64,000 bases of DNA, taken from NCBI GenBank assembly GCA_025529335.1, contig JAMYHX010000053.1, positions 1-64,000 on the forward strand, written 5' to 3'. Origin of the DNA: Rhizopus sp. PT2906 (Eukaryota; Mucoromycota; Mucoromycetes; Mucorales; Rhizopodaceae). Numbering within the stretch: the stretch's first letter is position 1; the number at the start of each line of letters is the position of its first letter. The translations under genes and the position numbers were made by a program. The notes under the pieces are model-generated. The model did not search any database. It worked only from the letters and a program-made list of their open reading frames with translations, and was not told the origin of the DNA. Below, one piece after another: positions 42,786 to 54,628 of the stretch.

Positions 42786-43954
42786 ATGAGTCAAGACAAA
42801 GAAGTCATCACATCATCTCAATTAAGTTTTCCTTATGGCGGTCAACCAGATATAAGTAAAGATATACATTAGATACAAAGCACTGACACTAACATGATAC
42901 ATAGTTCGTGCAAATCAAAAGGATATTTACTATACAACGATTATTAAAGAACAGTTATCCACTATTATACAACAATTCCTTGGTATGAATAATACATAAA
43001 TATACGACACAATAGTTAATATATACTGCAGGCACACGGTTTCAACATTTATGGCAAAAGGAAATCAACACTCTTTCTGATGTATGCTATTACAGCTTGA
43101 CTACCTTGTTGGGATCACAGACATTAGGAGAAGAATACTGTGATATTGTACAAATTAATAATTCAACGTTAACATACCCAAGATGGATGGTATACACACA
43201 TATATATATATATATGTATAAACCTGACTATAGCTAATAATACATATATACATATATATAGCATCGAGCCTGTCTTGTCTTTGCACACTGTCTATTACCT
43301 TATATTTATTCCAAAGGCATAACAGAATTAAAAAAGCGATCAAGACACGAAGAAGAAGGATCAAGGAAGGAAAAAACAGTTCAGTTATTATCCAAACTGC
43401 ATGAAACTGCATCCAAATACATACAGCCTATTCATTTAGCCATATTCTACTTTATTGGTGCTTATTACAATTTCTCAAAACGGATGACGGGTATTCGATA
43501 TGTAAAGTGGACTATCGCTCTTAAAAAATATATCTATAACTCTTCCTAATAGATCTTTACAAGACGATTGGGAGCATTTGAACAAAGAGCAGGTTATGAA
43601 GTATTGGGAGCATTGATATTTATCCAATTGGGTATTCAAGCCTTTTTAGCCATACGTAAAAGAATGGAAAATAACAAACAAGTAAGCCAAGATGATGAAA
43701 AGCAAGTCATTGTGGCAGAGGATGACTTTGATTTCATGGATGACATCGTAGAGGAAAAAGATTTAACCTATGAAGAACTTCAACTATTAAAATGTGCTTT
43801 ATGCTTAGAAAAAAGACAATCGACGACGAGTACACCTTGTGGACACTTGTTTTGTTGGAGCTGTATCATTGAATGGTGTGAAAATAAGCCAGAGTGTCCA
43901 CTTTGTAGAAGTCATGTCAACATTTCTCATGTGTTTCCACTGCACAACCTTTAA
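42786..43954 (+). CDS. PEX10: Peroxisome biogenesis RING ligase PEX10
   Basis: Membrane E3 ligase subunit (with PEX2 and PEX12) that ubiquitinates the import receptor PEX5. Five exons: 42786..42855, 42905..42982, 43032..43189, 43262..43501, 43553..43954; 315 aa. Family landmarks: 'FPYGGQPDIIRANQKDIYY' at the N-terminus, 'TTLLGSQTLGEEYCDIVQ', a helical membrane region ('LAIFYFIGAYYNFSKRMTGI', then 'GYEVLGALIFIQLGIQAF'), and the C-terminal C3HC4 RING 'CALCLEKRQSTTSTPCGHLF' continuing 'CWSCIIEWC...CPLC'. It ends shortly after the RING, as usual for PEX10. Assignment is firm. Confidence 0.96.
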
Positions 43955-44845
43955 CTTTATTTGCTGGAAAATGTTAAAGTATCGACGGATAATCATTACA
44001 CCGGTTTATTCTGTTTCATCTTTGACATGGCTGTAATAGCAACGACAATGGATAATGATAAAGAAGATACTTTTTGCTATATAGATTTTTTACAGCAATT
44101 ACCTCTTTTTTTTTTTCTTGGAATTTGCAATCATTTAAAAGTATAAAGTAGATGAGTACACAAACTCAAGCTCTATTTTTTAACCGAAAGATTACCCTTG
44201 TGCTATTGAAACCCGGGTTTTTACTTTTTAAAGTTCAGACGCGCCAAAACTTTATCAAGTTTTCATATGAGACGTGTATTCATGCTGTAGAGTATAAGAG
44301 ATATCTTTTTAGGAAGGGGGTTATTTTAAAGGAGAGAGAGAGAGAGAAAAAGAAAGAACAAAAGGACGTACAAGGGATAGAATACGAAAAAGAGGAATAA
44401 AAGAAAACGGACACAGAATAAAAACGGCAAAGAATAAAAAAGAACAATAGAAAAAGCAAGGAAAATTGTTTTTTCCGTTTTAGAAAAAAAGCTAAATGAT
44501 ATCATCCGTGTTTCTTGTAACATTTGTTTTCTAGAAAGTCGCTTGTTTGTTTGTTGTTATCATCTATCGTTTGCTCTTTGAGAAAAAAAAAAAAAGTACG
44601 TCCATTGAGCAAGATGCCATGACTTCTTGGTACTTTATGAATATTTCTCATCATTAGTTCATGTATGCATCAACATACTGCCGCAGCTGATAATGCACAG
44701 ATAGCATAACTTCCATTGTTACGACTATAACCCACCCCCCTTGCCTTATAAGAAACTCACCCCATCCTATGATTATAAATTAAAAACATCATATCTTCCG
44801 GAATAAACTTTTTTTTTTTTCCTTCCTTTGTTTTACAGTCTTAAA
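43955..44845. other. Low-complexity spacer between PEX10 and the YTP1-like gene
   Basis: About 890 bp with purine-rich simple sequence (ga repeats around 44331-44350, aaaga runs to 44460) and a T11 run before the next start. Open frames here are products of the simple sequence. No gene recognised. Confidence 0.5.
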
Positions 44846-46636
44846 ATGCATAAGCTATCGTACTTGAGCATTTTACTGCCAATATTGCTGCTATCACAGA
44901 ATGCCTTTGCACAGCACGACCATGGTAGTATGACTATGGATGAGCCAGTACCCGCGTTCAATGCTACTGGAGATGAGCCGATGTCTTACGCATTATATCC
45001 TGGAGAAAAGAGCTACTTTTACCTTCATGTCACCATGATGGTTCTGTCATTTTGGATTTTAATGCCCTTAGGTAAGATCCGGATGAACGTTTGACATGCA
45101 TCAGACGATGCTTATCTCGTTATGACTAGGAATCATGTTTGGTATTGCCAAATCATCATTACATGTCCCTACACAGTTATTGGCATTCGCCGTGGCTATG
45201 CTTGGTTTCTTTTTCGCAAAGCTCTATGGCCATTCAACGCCTCATCTCTATAAAGGAAACTCACACCACACGCTGGGTTGGATCATGTTTTTGCTGCTCA
45301 TTATTCAAATGGCCGTTGGCATTGTGCGTAAAATTGCAAACGCAGTGGCCCGCAGTAATGGAGAGTACGAGCGATTGCGGGAAGAGCAAGCTCATCTTAT
45401 GGGCCAATCTCCTTCATCCAGCAGCAGTAGCACATCGGATCGCCACAGTGAAGCAAGTGGAGAAACGTTACATATGAATGAGTTTGATTATGACAAGCAT
45501 CGCCAGCATCACTATGAGGATGAAGAGGAAGAGGTTTGTATGTCTCCTACAGAGATTATCGCCCCCATGGAAGAAAAGCCTACGGTGACCATGCGTCTGT
45601 TTAATACCGTTTCGCCTTTTATACCCAAATTCATGAAGAATGCATTTGTAATGCTCGCCTATAATTCATTTACAAAGGTCGTCTGTCGTTACTATCACAT
45701 GATTATGGGAAGAACATTTATTCTCCTTGTCTTTACTCAAACCTTGAGTGGTCTAGTCGTCTACCATGGCGTTTGCAGGTGAGTGCTTACCCTTTTTTTA
45801 TATATATAATGTTGAACTCACGCTCTTTTCCCATTACAAAAAGATCATGGGAAGTCCTAGGCTGTATCGCTCATTTGATTAAAGGTGGTATCTTTTTCTT
45901 TTATGGCATCATGACCTTCGGCAGATATCTCGGCGCCTTTGCCGAACGTGGATGGGCATGGAACCGTATTGACGGCGGCTCGAGTTTTAGCTTTGAGATG
46001 ATTGAGTCCAGCTTGATTTTCTTCTATGGTATCACAAACACCTGGATGGAACACTTTGGTCAAAACCCCGAATGGACGCACAAGGACTTTGAGCATGCCA
46101 GTCTGGCCTTCATGTGGTGGTGGTGTGGTCTAATTGGTATTTTGGTTGAGAGCAGAGCACTGCGCAGGCTTTTGGAGGGTACAGAGCCAACAGATCGCGA
46201 GAAGCAACAGCAAACCTATTCCTTGAACCCATTCCCTGCATTGACTGTTTTCATGACGGGTATTTCCATGGGAAACCATCACCAGGATACGGCTTACTCT
46301 AGCAACATTCACTGGCTCTGGGGACTCTTACTCTCATCCGCCGCTGTCTGTCGATTGTTTACATACGTTTCACTCTATCGCAATGCGCCCACCAGCAAGA
46401 GACCCAGTCGTCCTCCGACTGAGCTCGTGGGTGCCTTCTTGTTGATCGCTGGTGCTATTCTCTTTATGGCCTCAAATTCGGGCACCCTGTTGTGGCTGCG
46501 TCGTAATAATGTAGATTCGATGTTCTTGATGAATGTCTGTGTGGCTTTGACATCAATCACTTTGACCTATGTTGCTGCTCTTATGATGATCAAGGCTTGG
46601 TCTAAGCGAAGAGAAGAAGCAAAGAAAAGACGTTAA
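44846..46636 (+). CDS. YTP1: YTP1-like multi-pass membrane protein (DUF2427/Ytp1 domains)
   Basis: Join 44846..45071, 45130..45778 and 45844..46636, giving 555 aa. The first 24 residues are a signal peptide ('LSILLPILLLSQNAFA'), followed by a His/Met-rich lumenal start ('HDHGSMTMDEP'). The N-terminal block with 'MMVLSFWILMPLGIMFGIA' and 'THTLGWIMF'-like sequence ('NSHHTLGWIMFLLLIIQ') fits the DUF2427/cytochrome-b561-like part. A hydrophilic Ser/His/Glu loop (about 165-230) follows. The C-terminal Ytp1 block has 'KGGIFFFYGIMTFGRYLG', 'WMEHFGQNPEWTHKDFEH' and 'MGNHHQDTAYSSNIHWLWG'. About eleven membrane helices. Conserved His residues could bind haem as in b561 proteins, but this is unproven for Ytp1. 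Confidence 0.88.
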
Positions 46637-46972
46637 TCTATTTATCATTCGTATATCATTCATTCACTCATTTACATATTGTTTTTATAACATAATCAAT
46701 TTAAATATTATTTTACTATTCTACCTTTTACCTATTATTTTAATAATAAAATCCATATTCTTTCTCTATACTGATTCATTGTATATCATTCATATAAAGA
46801 AATAAGAGGGAACCTTTACTTTGCACATAGACATCAACTTCATTTCCTTTTTTAAATTTTTATACTTGCCTTTTTTTTTTTTCCTCTTCTTCTTCTCTCT
46901 TTCTCTCTCTTTCCCTCTTTTGATAAAGAAAATAAAAGGGCTTTTTTATCCCGCTTTTAATATTCTATTGAA
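46637..46972. promoter_or_regulatory. Spacer/promoter of SNT2
   Basis: 336 bp with a long CT-rich tract (46869..46919) just upstream of the SNT2 start; presumed promoter. No gene. Confidence 0.4.
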
Positions 46973-49900
46973 ATGACAGACGTTAAATCTGCTTCTCATA
47001 TAACAAGCACTACTCTAGCTGACGGCGTCACTGTCAAGATCAACGGTAAAGACCATCGCTCTCTTTTTTCTAAAAACATCTAACCTCTCCCTTAAGATCA
47101 CGTTTATCTTGCACCTGAGCACTTGGGTGAGCCTTATTATGTGGGCAGGATAATGGAGTTTTGCACTTCTTATAAGCGCAAAGGACTGCAGGCTCGCATC
47201 GCTTGGTTTAATCGTCCCAAGGATGTCATCAACAGAAAGTCGGCGGATCCCTGTCTCTTGGTGGCCACGATGCATTCCGATGTGAATCCCGTTTCCTCCA
47301 TTCGTGGCAAATGCGTTGTCACTCACAAGTATTATATTCCCAAGGACCAACTGGATGAATATAGGAAGCAACAAGACCATTTTTACTACAATCAGCTCTA
47401 TGATAGATACATACAGCGTGTGTACGATGTGGTCCCATGTGAAACAGTACAAAATGTGCCGCCAGAGACTTTGGAAGCCCTTAAACAAAGATACCAATTC
47501 ATTGTTGTGGAGCAGGGCAAAGCATCTGATTTAACGGTGGCTAGAAGGACTTGTTGTGTATGTCAAGAATGGTGTTCCAGGTAATATGATACACACATTC
47601 GGTTATTTTATGAGCATATCTCCTCATCTTTTTTTTTTTTTTTTTTCATAAAGTGCTGCTTCTGTAAAGTGTGCAGCTTGCCAAAAGAGTTATCATATGG
47701 CATGTTTAAATCCTCCACTCGTCCGTAAACCATCTAAAGGGTTTGCGTGGCAGTGCGCATTTTGTACACGCCAAGAGGCTCTTGCAGATTCATCCAATCA
47801 TCCAGAAGCAGCCAATCAGAAAAATAAAAACGATTTGAAAAAACGCCAAACCCGTACAACACGATCTCAGCTATCCAAACAACAACAACAACAACAGCAG
47901 CAGCAGCAGCAGCAAGCGCCATCGCCTTCTTCTCAGGAACAGCAATCATTAAACTCTGAGCAAGCCTCTTCTTCTAATACGTCCATGATCAAACTAAAAG
48001 TAAACAATCCCAAGAAATTGAATAGCAAGTATCTACGTAAATCAAAAGCATTCAGTTACTCATCTTTTTTTTTTTTTTTGCAGATAGGGAAATCAAAATG
48101 ACAAATATGTGGCCATTTAGATATTTTGGTGTAAACACAAACATGGGAGACATCCTAGGTAACAATTACATCTCCCCTTTATTCTCCCTTTTTTTTCTGT
48201 CCCCTTGCTAATACATTGCATAGATATTGATGATAGAATATATCCAAGAGCAAAAAGTAGAATAGGGCCCAAGTACCAAGCCAATGTTCCTGATTGGGAC
48301 ATGACAAAAAATCGAAGCATGTCTCCTATGAGTGAATCAAACTCGCTTTCGAGTAGTAAAAGTAAATCAAAGAAAAGCGATAAAAAAGGCAAGTCGTCGC
48401 AACGATCAAGTAGTAAAAGATCAGGTAAGAAGCAAGAAGTTTTTGTTGTCTGTATTGATACTGACATTGATCTATAGTTGAAGCAAGTCCTGATAATTAT
48501 ACTATGGATGGCTCTAGTTTTAATGGATCCGATCAATTTCCAATGGCTCCTATTAGAGGTGGCGATGATACAGTAACGTGCCTTTATAGACCTGGTATCC
48601 TTGACGATGAACAAGGTAGGTGCACATGACTGAACTTGAAACGATTGCTTATCTTTTGTGTAGTTGATGACTATATGAACCAAGTTAAAGAGTTGACTAA
48701 TATACCCCTTCCACCTCATTCTTCTGACTTGATGGATCGCGCACTTTATGAACTAGAACAAAACCATTATCACACAGACATTGCTTTCGAAAGGATGTCT
48801 CAGCTTACACAGGATGAATTTAAGCATATTGTAGATTGGTCGGATCGGGAAGTGCAGGCATTTGAGCAGAGTATTCGTGAGCATGGACATGACCTGAACT
48901 ATGCTAAAAAGAGTGTAGAAACTAAATCAATGGCAGACATTGTTCGCTACTTTTATCAATGGAAGAAAACAGATCGATATGAACCTGTTTATTCAGAATG
49001 GACCAAGATATTTAAGCCAATGTAAGGACTATTATTAAAATACAAAATTATCCTTTTCTGACATATGCACCCTGTTTAGAAAAAAATTCAAAAAGCTAGG
49101 ACAAACAACAACATCAGATGAAGACATTAAAGACGACATTGAAAGTGATGAAGAGTCTGATCCAACGATTGTGCCCAAGGATACATATGGTGATAAATCA
49201 TACCAGTGCATGAATTGTTTAACCAATGAATCAACTATCTGGAGAAGATCTCCATCTGATATTGACAGAAAACGAAAGGTGTTTAAACAAGTCCTTTGTA
49301 ATGATTGTGGTATCTATTGGCTAAAGTATGCAAAGACAAAGCCTATATCAGAATCAGCCAAGAGAATGAATGGACAAAGTCATGTCAATGGCGGTGCTGG
49401 TATACCAAATGGCAATGGTTCTGCTTCTACTGATACGTCAAGTACTTTACAAAAGCGCAAACGAAATGAATCTTCATCCAAGGCAGTAGTAAAGAAATTA
49501 AAAGAAGAGGTAAGTATTTTTCATCTCTCTCTCTCTCTCTCTAGACGTCAAACTTATACTTGTTAGAAACCTGAAATACTGCTCAAGTTTGAACCGACTG
49601 AATGCAAGGTATGCTTCCAGTTTGGACCTGAAGAAAAGCTATATACATGTTATGACTGTGGTCTGTCTGTTCACAGCGGTAAGACATAAATCATGCTTAT
49701 ATTCATTCTGTTCTCATCCGTTTCTTTAGATTGCTATGGGATCGTTGATTCAGACAAGGAAGGCTGGTCTTGCGATCCATGCAACAATAGGATCAATCCG
49801 GTGGCATCTTATACTTATGAGTGCGTACTATGCTTTAAATCATCTGAAGAATCAAGGCAGCCGCTAAAGAGAACATCAGGATATTACTGGGCTCACGTAC

Positions 49901-50736
49901 AATGCGCTGCATTCATACCTGAAATCAAATTTGTTCAGCCAAGCACCTTATCACCTGTCGAGTATATCGGCTGCGTGAACAGTGCACGGCTGGAAGTCAA
50001 TTGCCAACTCTGCCACGACACACGAGGGGTCTGTGTTGCTTGTAGTGAATGCAGAAAGACAGTCCATGTGCAGTGCGCTATTGAACATAAGTTTAAGCTA
50101 GCATTCGAAATACAATCACCCACTACAAGTGCAGGAGGAAAAGCCAAGATTCCGGTTATTCCTGCTGGTCTGTTTCATCCGACTTCACCCTCTGGTTTAA
50201 TGGTGCCTCATGTTTGGTGCCCAACACATAATGTTGCGACACGTAAATTAATTGAGCTGGACACACGTACCTTAAACTCACAAGAAGTAAGACCATGTGT
50301 TTATCGAATGCCGCCATGCTAACTTCTTTATTAGTCTTCTATCATGACTTATGCAAAGAACTACAAGCCAATTGCTAAAGGCACAACACCAGCCATGAGA
50401 AGATTCCGTCAAGCCACATACCATACATATCATGCATTCAACCATCGTCATTCATCTCATTATCATAACCATCGCCATAACAAAATACCTAATGCTCGTG
50501 AGGCAGCGCTGGAAGCGTTGACTATGATCGAAAATGTATCGCTAGATGAACTTATTAGCCCATTGCCGTTATCAGCCAAGCCTTCTCTTGCTCCCACCAA
50601 GCAGTTTCCCAAACGTATCTGCGCTTCAGAAGGCTGTCTGGTTGAGCACTCGCCTATCTGGTGGAATATAGAAGGAGATTCGGAAAAAAGAGTTTGTCAA
50701 AAGTGTCACACTTCAAAAAGCATAAAGGTTGAATAA
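46973..50736 (+). CDS. SNT2: SNT2-type chromatin regulator (BAH-PHD-ELM2-SANT-GATA-PHD/ePHD)
   Basis: Histone-binding scaffold of the Snt2/Lid2-type deacetylase or demethylase complexes. Eleven exons: 46973..47045, 47097..47580, 47654..48036, 48084..48158, 48224..48424, 48478..48615, 48664..49021, 49080..49509, 49567..49678, 49730..50286, 50335..50736; 1070 aa. Domains in order: BAH (about 22-160, 'DHVYLAPEHLGEPYYVGRIM'); PHD ('CCVCQEW...CAACQKSYHMACLNPP'); polyQ linker; ELM2-like 'RIGPKYQANVPDWD'; SANT with 'DEFKHIVDWSDREVQAFEQ'; a GATA-like finger 'CMNCLTNESTIWRR...CNDCGIYWLKYA'; PHD plus extended PHD ('CYGIVDSDKEGWSCDPC', 'YWAHVQCAAFIPEI'); and a second degenerate GATA-like Cys4 motif at the C-terminus. 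The small exons around 48.1-48.6 kb are needed for the ELM2 part. Its stop is 18 bp from the TRIC stop. Confidence 0.92.
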
Positions 50737-50754
50737 AGTTTTGTGTTTTTTTTT

Positions 50755-51667
50755 TTATTTTGTTTTTTTCTCATCCACTTCTTTCCTGGATGCTACTCTC
50801 TTCTCCCATCTTGAAACATAGGTACCATAGGCTAAACCTGAAGATACTAGAATAGCGCTCCATGCTTGTGCCACCTTTGGCTCAAAAACAGGAATACCGA
50901 GCCACTGACAGAATTCTGGACTGGTAGCAGCAACATAGAACAAACTGCCAATAAATGAAGCCTTCATGTCGATCGATGCCACATGAAGTAATCGAGGGGT
51001 TGAAAAAGTCCAGTTTGTCTCAGTCAAGCGGAAAGCGTCTATATGAATGTTAAGCCTCCTATCATCTTGCTTGGAACATATTTACCGATCCATAATCCAC
51101 CACCGCATCCGGCTAAAGTTCCGCATAAAATTTTTGCAACGTACTTATCAGCACCCAAAGCAGGATTGGATCCAACGCCATCGATACCGTGTTGGCACAT
51201 GGATAAGGCACGTAGGATACTATCTGATAAGGTGAACAGGTGTTCGATGACGGGTATGTTGAATAGAAAATCGATCACTTGATAACCATATGAGCCAGAA
51301 AACATGGCCAGATAGGTAGTACTAGATGAAGATGATGATTATTATTATTTTATTGTATTTTATTGTCCTGTATTTATTACCAGTGAATAGCCCAAAATTG
51401 ATTACTTTTTAAAAGACCAATAGGCTCTCCTCTTAATATTGATACTGTACATCCACCACCACTTGCCATGACTAATGTGGCAAGTAGACCTTGATACCAT
51501 CCAACCTGGCTATGACTTACGCCTAGAGCAGAACGATATGAATAATTAATCAAGATAGCAAAGAGTACATCCAAGACAGGTAAAGAATAGTTGACGATGG
51601 GAATATCGACTTTAAGATCAGCCAATCCAAATACAAATTGGACTACCTGTTCGTTTAAGGTAGACAT
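50755..51667 (-). CDS. TRIC-type intracellular cation channel (TMEM38-like)
   Basis: Probable ER/organelle monovalent cation channel that balances charge during calcium release. Join 51667..51381, 51321..51086 and 51038..50755, giving 268 aa. The family's paired Gly-rich helix kinks are visible: 'ASGGGCTVSILRGEPIGLLK' corresponds to the animal GGG-EPP-GFL motif, and 'AGCGGGLWIDAFRLTE' to the second GGG. Intron 2 is 47 nt and starts at 'gtaaatatg'; reading on past it gives a false end 'GKYVPSKMIGGLTFI'. About seven hydrophobic helices. It ends in a basic tail without a clear KKxx signal ('VDEKKTK' is close). Divergent from the OCD gene across 161 bp. Confidence 0.85.
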
Positions 51668-51828
51668 GAAAAAGAAAACAAAAAAAAGGAGGAAACTGTT
51701 TCCATTTTTTTTAAAAAAGTTCGTTCTAAACACAGCTCGTCAGGATTTATGCGTGAGAAAGATATAAAAAGCATAACTTTAGCTTTCTTTTTTTTTTTTT
51801 TTTTTATTAGTTTTTCTTATTTTTCATC
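51668..51828. promoter_or_regulatory. Divergent promoter TRIC / ornithine cyclodeaminase homologue
   Basis: 161 bp between divergent starts. It includes a T run (51788..51805) close to the + strand gene. Shared promoter inferred from spacing only. Confidence 0.45.
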
Positions 51829-52898
51829 ATGTCTAATATTCTCGTGTTATCCCAAACTGATGTTGAAACACTCTTGTCAAGAACAAATGCTCAAGTCTGC
51901 AACCAAATAGTAGACCTGATGGAAGAAACATTTCAAAAGTACACTGCAAGTCATTCTAACACTGACATTGCGTCAAAGGTACAATCACCTCAACGCGTAG
52001 GTGTCAAGTCAAGCTTTCACCACATCTTATTTATGCCCTCTAGACTTGAGGAAACAACATCTATTAAAATCGTGAGTGTGCCTACAAAGGATGGTAAAGG
52101 CGGTCTAGCTTCCACCATCTTGGTTCTTAACGAACAAACCGGAATAACGGAGGCCGTCATTAATGCCGATGCACTCACAGCAGTAAGAACTGCAGCAGGT
52201 AAAAAAAAAAAAAAAAAAAAAAGAAAAAGAAACGCGTATAAAACAGATAAAGTAATGACGTATTACATATAGGATCTGCCCTTGCAACCCGTCACTTGGC
52301 TAAATCGAATGCCAAAAACCTGGTTGTTTTCGGCGCGGGAGCTCAGGCACGATCACATGTAGACATGATGATTGCAGTTCGACCTACTATCAAAAAGATT
52401 GCCATTTGGAATAGAAGCGGCGAGCGCCGAGATAAACTGATTGAGGAGTTGAAGTTAGCCTATCCAGATAGAGAGTTTATTCCTACAGACCAAGATTTGC
52501 AAAGTCAAGTAGAACAAGCTGACATCATCTGTACCTGTACCAACGCGACAAAACCAGTTCTCTTTGGAAAATGGCTAAAACCCGGTGTTCATTTAAACTG
52601 TGTTGGTTCTTATACTCCAGACATGCACGAAATAGACTCTGAAGCAGTAAACACAATCGAACGTATCGTTGTTGATTCCGTAGAGGCTTGTTCGCACGAA
52701 GCTGGAGAATTGATCAAATCATCTCGACCAGAAGACTGGCTCGAGATTGGTCAATTAACCCAAGAAGTAGACGCCAACGAAAAGAACAAGATTACATTAT
52801 TCAAAAGTGTGGGCATCAGCTTACAAGACAGTGCTATCGCTGGTTTCATGGTTAATTTGGCAAAAGAAAAAAAGATGGGGACAAGAGTTCCTTTTTAA
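51829..52898 (+). CDS. Ornithine cyclodeaminase / mu-crystallin family oxidoreductase
   Basis: NAD(P)-dependent enzyme of the OCD/mu-crystallin family (members include ornithine cyclodeaminase, ketimine reductase, and opine-type imine reductases). Join 51829..52198 and 52273..52898, giving 331 aa, the standard length. The N-terminal half carries the substrate pocket region ('RVGVKSSFHHILFMPSRL', 'SIKIVSVPTKDGKGG', 'DALTAVRTAAGSALATRHLA'). The Rossmann motif 'VFGAGAQARSHVDMM' lies at about 140-155. 'WNRSGERRDKLIEEL', 'CTCTNATKPVLFG', 'LNCVGSYTPDMHEID' and 'DSVEACSHEAGEL' follow. The catalytic Asp of true OCDs cannot be placed with certainty, so the substrate is open. The intron begins 'gt' followed by an A22 run. 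Confidence 0.93.
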
Positions 52899-53439
52899 TA
52901 TTCATTTTATTTAATATAAACAGAGCCAAATGTAGAAGCAGTTTATCTAAAATGATGATTAGTTAGCATAAAAGATGAATAAATAGAATAGTTTTGTTTT
53001 GGGACGTGTATAACAATAGTTCAGCGAGTATAAATAGCATCAAATATACCTTCGTAGGGTAATTCTCAGTGCTTGACTCTATTACTTAACAATCTCATCA
53101 TAAAAGGCAAACACGGCCCCCCAAAACAACTATAATGTCAATACTTTACCTTCTTTGTAAAGAAAAAAAAAAAAAGAAAAAAAACAAAATGAGAGTAATT
53201 CAATGCCATTTATTGTATAAGAAAAAAAATTTTTTGTGTATAAAGTGACTTGCTTGCCAATCAGGTTTCATTGCATTCAACCTACACCATCATTTTTAAT
53301 AGTCACAAAGATGAACAATAACTACAATTCAATGCCTTAAGACAAGTGTTTATTAAATTATTAAAAAATGCGTATTTGTATATTATAGAAAAGAATAAGA
53401 AGGAGGGGGAATAAATAAAGTGCAAGAATTAACTATGGC
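52899..53439. other. Convergent 3' spacer
   Basis: 541 bp, A/T-rich with short homopolymers; it holds the 3' ends of the OCD homologue and of the RNase H-like gene. No gene seen. Confidence 0.45.
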
Positions 53440-54628
53440 CTATTTACGATTAAATGGTGCTTTCAAGACATCTACCAAGTTACGGAAACTGAACTTGAAG
53501 CCCCAGCCGGAGGGCTCGATTTGGTCAGCAGATGGCGGCTGTTCTTTTACTTGTTCTGGTAAATCCAGCGTGGCAGATTCTTCCGATATCTCTTCAGCAG
53601 CATCAACTGAACTAACTGCGTTCATATCAACACTTGTTTCTCCTTGTTTGTCACATGTAACATCCACTTCTTCCTTGACGTCAGGTACGACGCCATCGGC
53701 AATGTTTGTTTCTTCGTCCTTCTTTTCATCTGTCTCAATTTCAACGTCAGCCATCACAACATCAGATGACTCTGCTTCCTTCTTGTCAGTCTGCTCAGCA
53801 ATAGCTTCCTTAGCACTTTGGTTGGCCTGTAAGTGCTCCCATTCTGAGTTCACTTGCTGGTCAGTTGCATAAACCTTTTTGTCAAATATTAGCAATCTGC
53901 TATATTAACAGTTGGCACTTACAATTAAGGTCTTGGCCTTTCTCTTTTCAATCAACTGCTTAACTTGATCATATAGTTCACACTTGGTAATATCTATTCT
54001 TGGTTTTAGTGACGTTTCTCTGTTTCATGTGCATAAACCTACATCCTTCCTGGTTGCCACTACCAATATGAACCAATAAACCATCAGAAGTGTTTTCATG
54101 CAACTTTAAGACGTCAAGAACGCCCTAAATATGAACTGTGAATGATAAATAACATGTAAAAAAAATCTCGTGTACCATAAGCAATACATCAATCAAAGTT
54201 TGCTTTTTTTCAAATTGAAGCTTTTTAGTATAGTTTCGGTCATCTGCAGGACCATAAAATACACTAAAAGCTGCAGTTACTGGTTCCTTTTCTTCCAAGA
54301 CAGTTGCGCCAATCCATACAGAGAAAGAGGTTTCCTAAAAGAAACAGGTTAAAAAAATCATACCACACTTGATAGTATATATTTCTTACTGTAGATTCTT
54401 TCAAGGTTCTTTTTGCTAATAATGAAAAGCAAAAAAAAAAGTTACAAAAAAGGAGGGAAAAAGTTTGTTTATGCATGCATATATACTCTTTGTTCTTTTG
54501 TTAGGCGTCTCTTTCACTTGCTCAGCTGGGATTGAAGAAAAAGATCTCTTCCTTCTTGAAGCAATATCAGTTTGCTGGGTTGATTCGAATGGAGATAATA
54601 ATTGACTATTGGCAACTACTTTTGACAT
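53440..54628 (-). CDS. Protein with a possible degenerate RNase H-like domain, acidic tail
   Basis: Six exons: 54628..54487, 54415..54390, 54334..54176, 54124..54043, 53993..53923, 53874..53440; 304 aa. All joins keep frame; exon 2 is 26 nt. N-terminus is Ser/Lys-rich ('ASRRKRSFSSIPAEQ'), possibly nuclear. The middle, about 57-160, runs 'SFSVWIGATVLEEKEPV', 'TAAFSVFYGPADDRNYTKKL', 'TLIDVLLMGVLDVLKLHE', 'LLVHIGSGNQ', 'DQVKQLIEKRKAKTLIVY'. This strand-helix pattern, including 'FYGPxDxRN', recalls RNase H1, but the catalytic acids (D-E-D-D) are not preserved, so it would be a pseudo-enzyme. The C-terminal 140 residues are Glu/Asp-rich and end in a hydrophobic-basic patch ('WGFKFSFRNLVDVLKAPF'). 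Gene is likely real; the domain call is tentative. Confidence 0.6.

Noticed and set aside
44152..44523. Small genes in the purine-rich spacer
   Set aside because: The frames are made by simple ga/aaag sequence and have no other support.
47879..47914. PolyQ tract in SNT2 as a repeat-expansion feature
   Set aside because: A short CAA/CAG run inside a linker, common in fungal regulators; nothing unusual in length.
51039..51085. A 17-nt GC-AG intron in the TRIC gene
   Set aside because: A normal 47-nt GT-AG intron (51085..51039) explains the same junction and gives a better protein.
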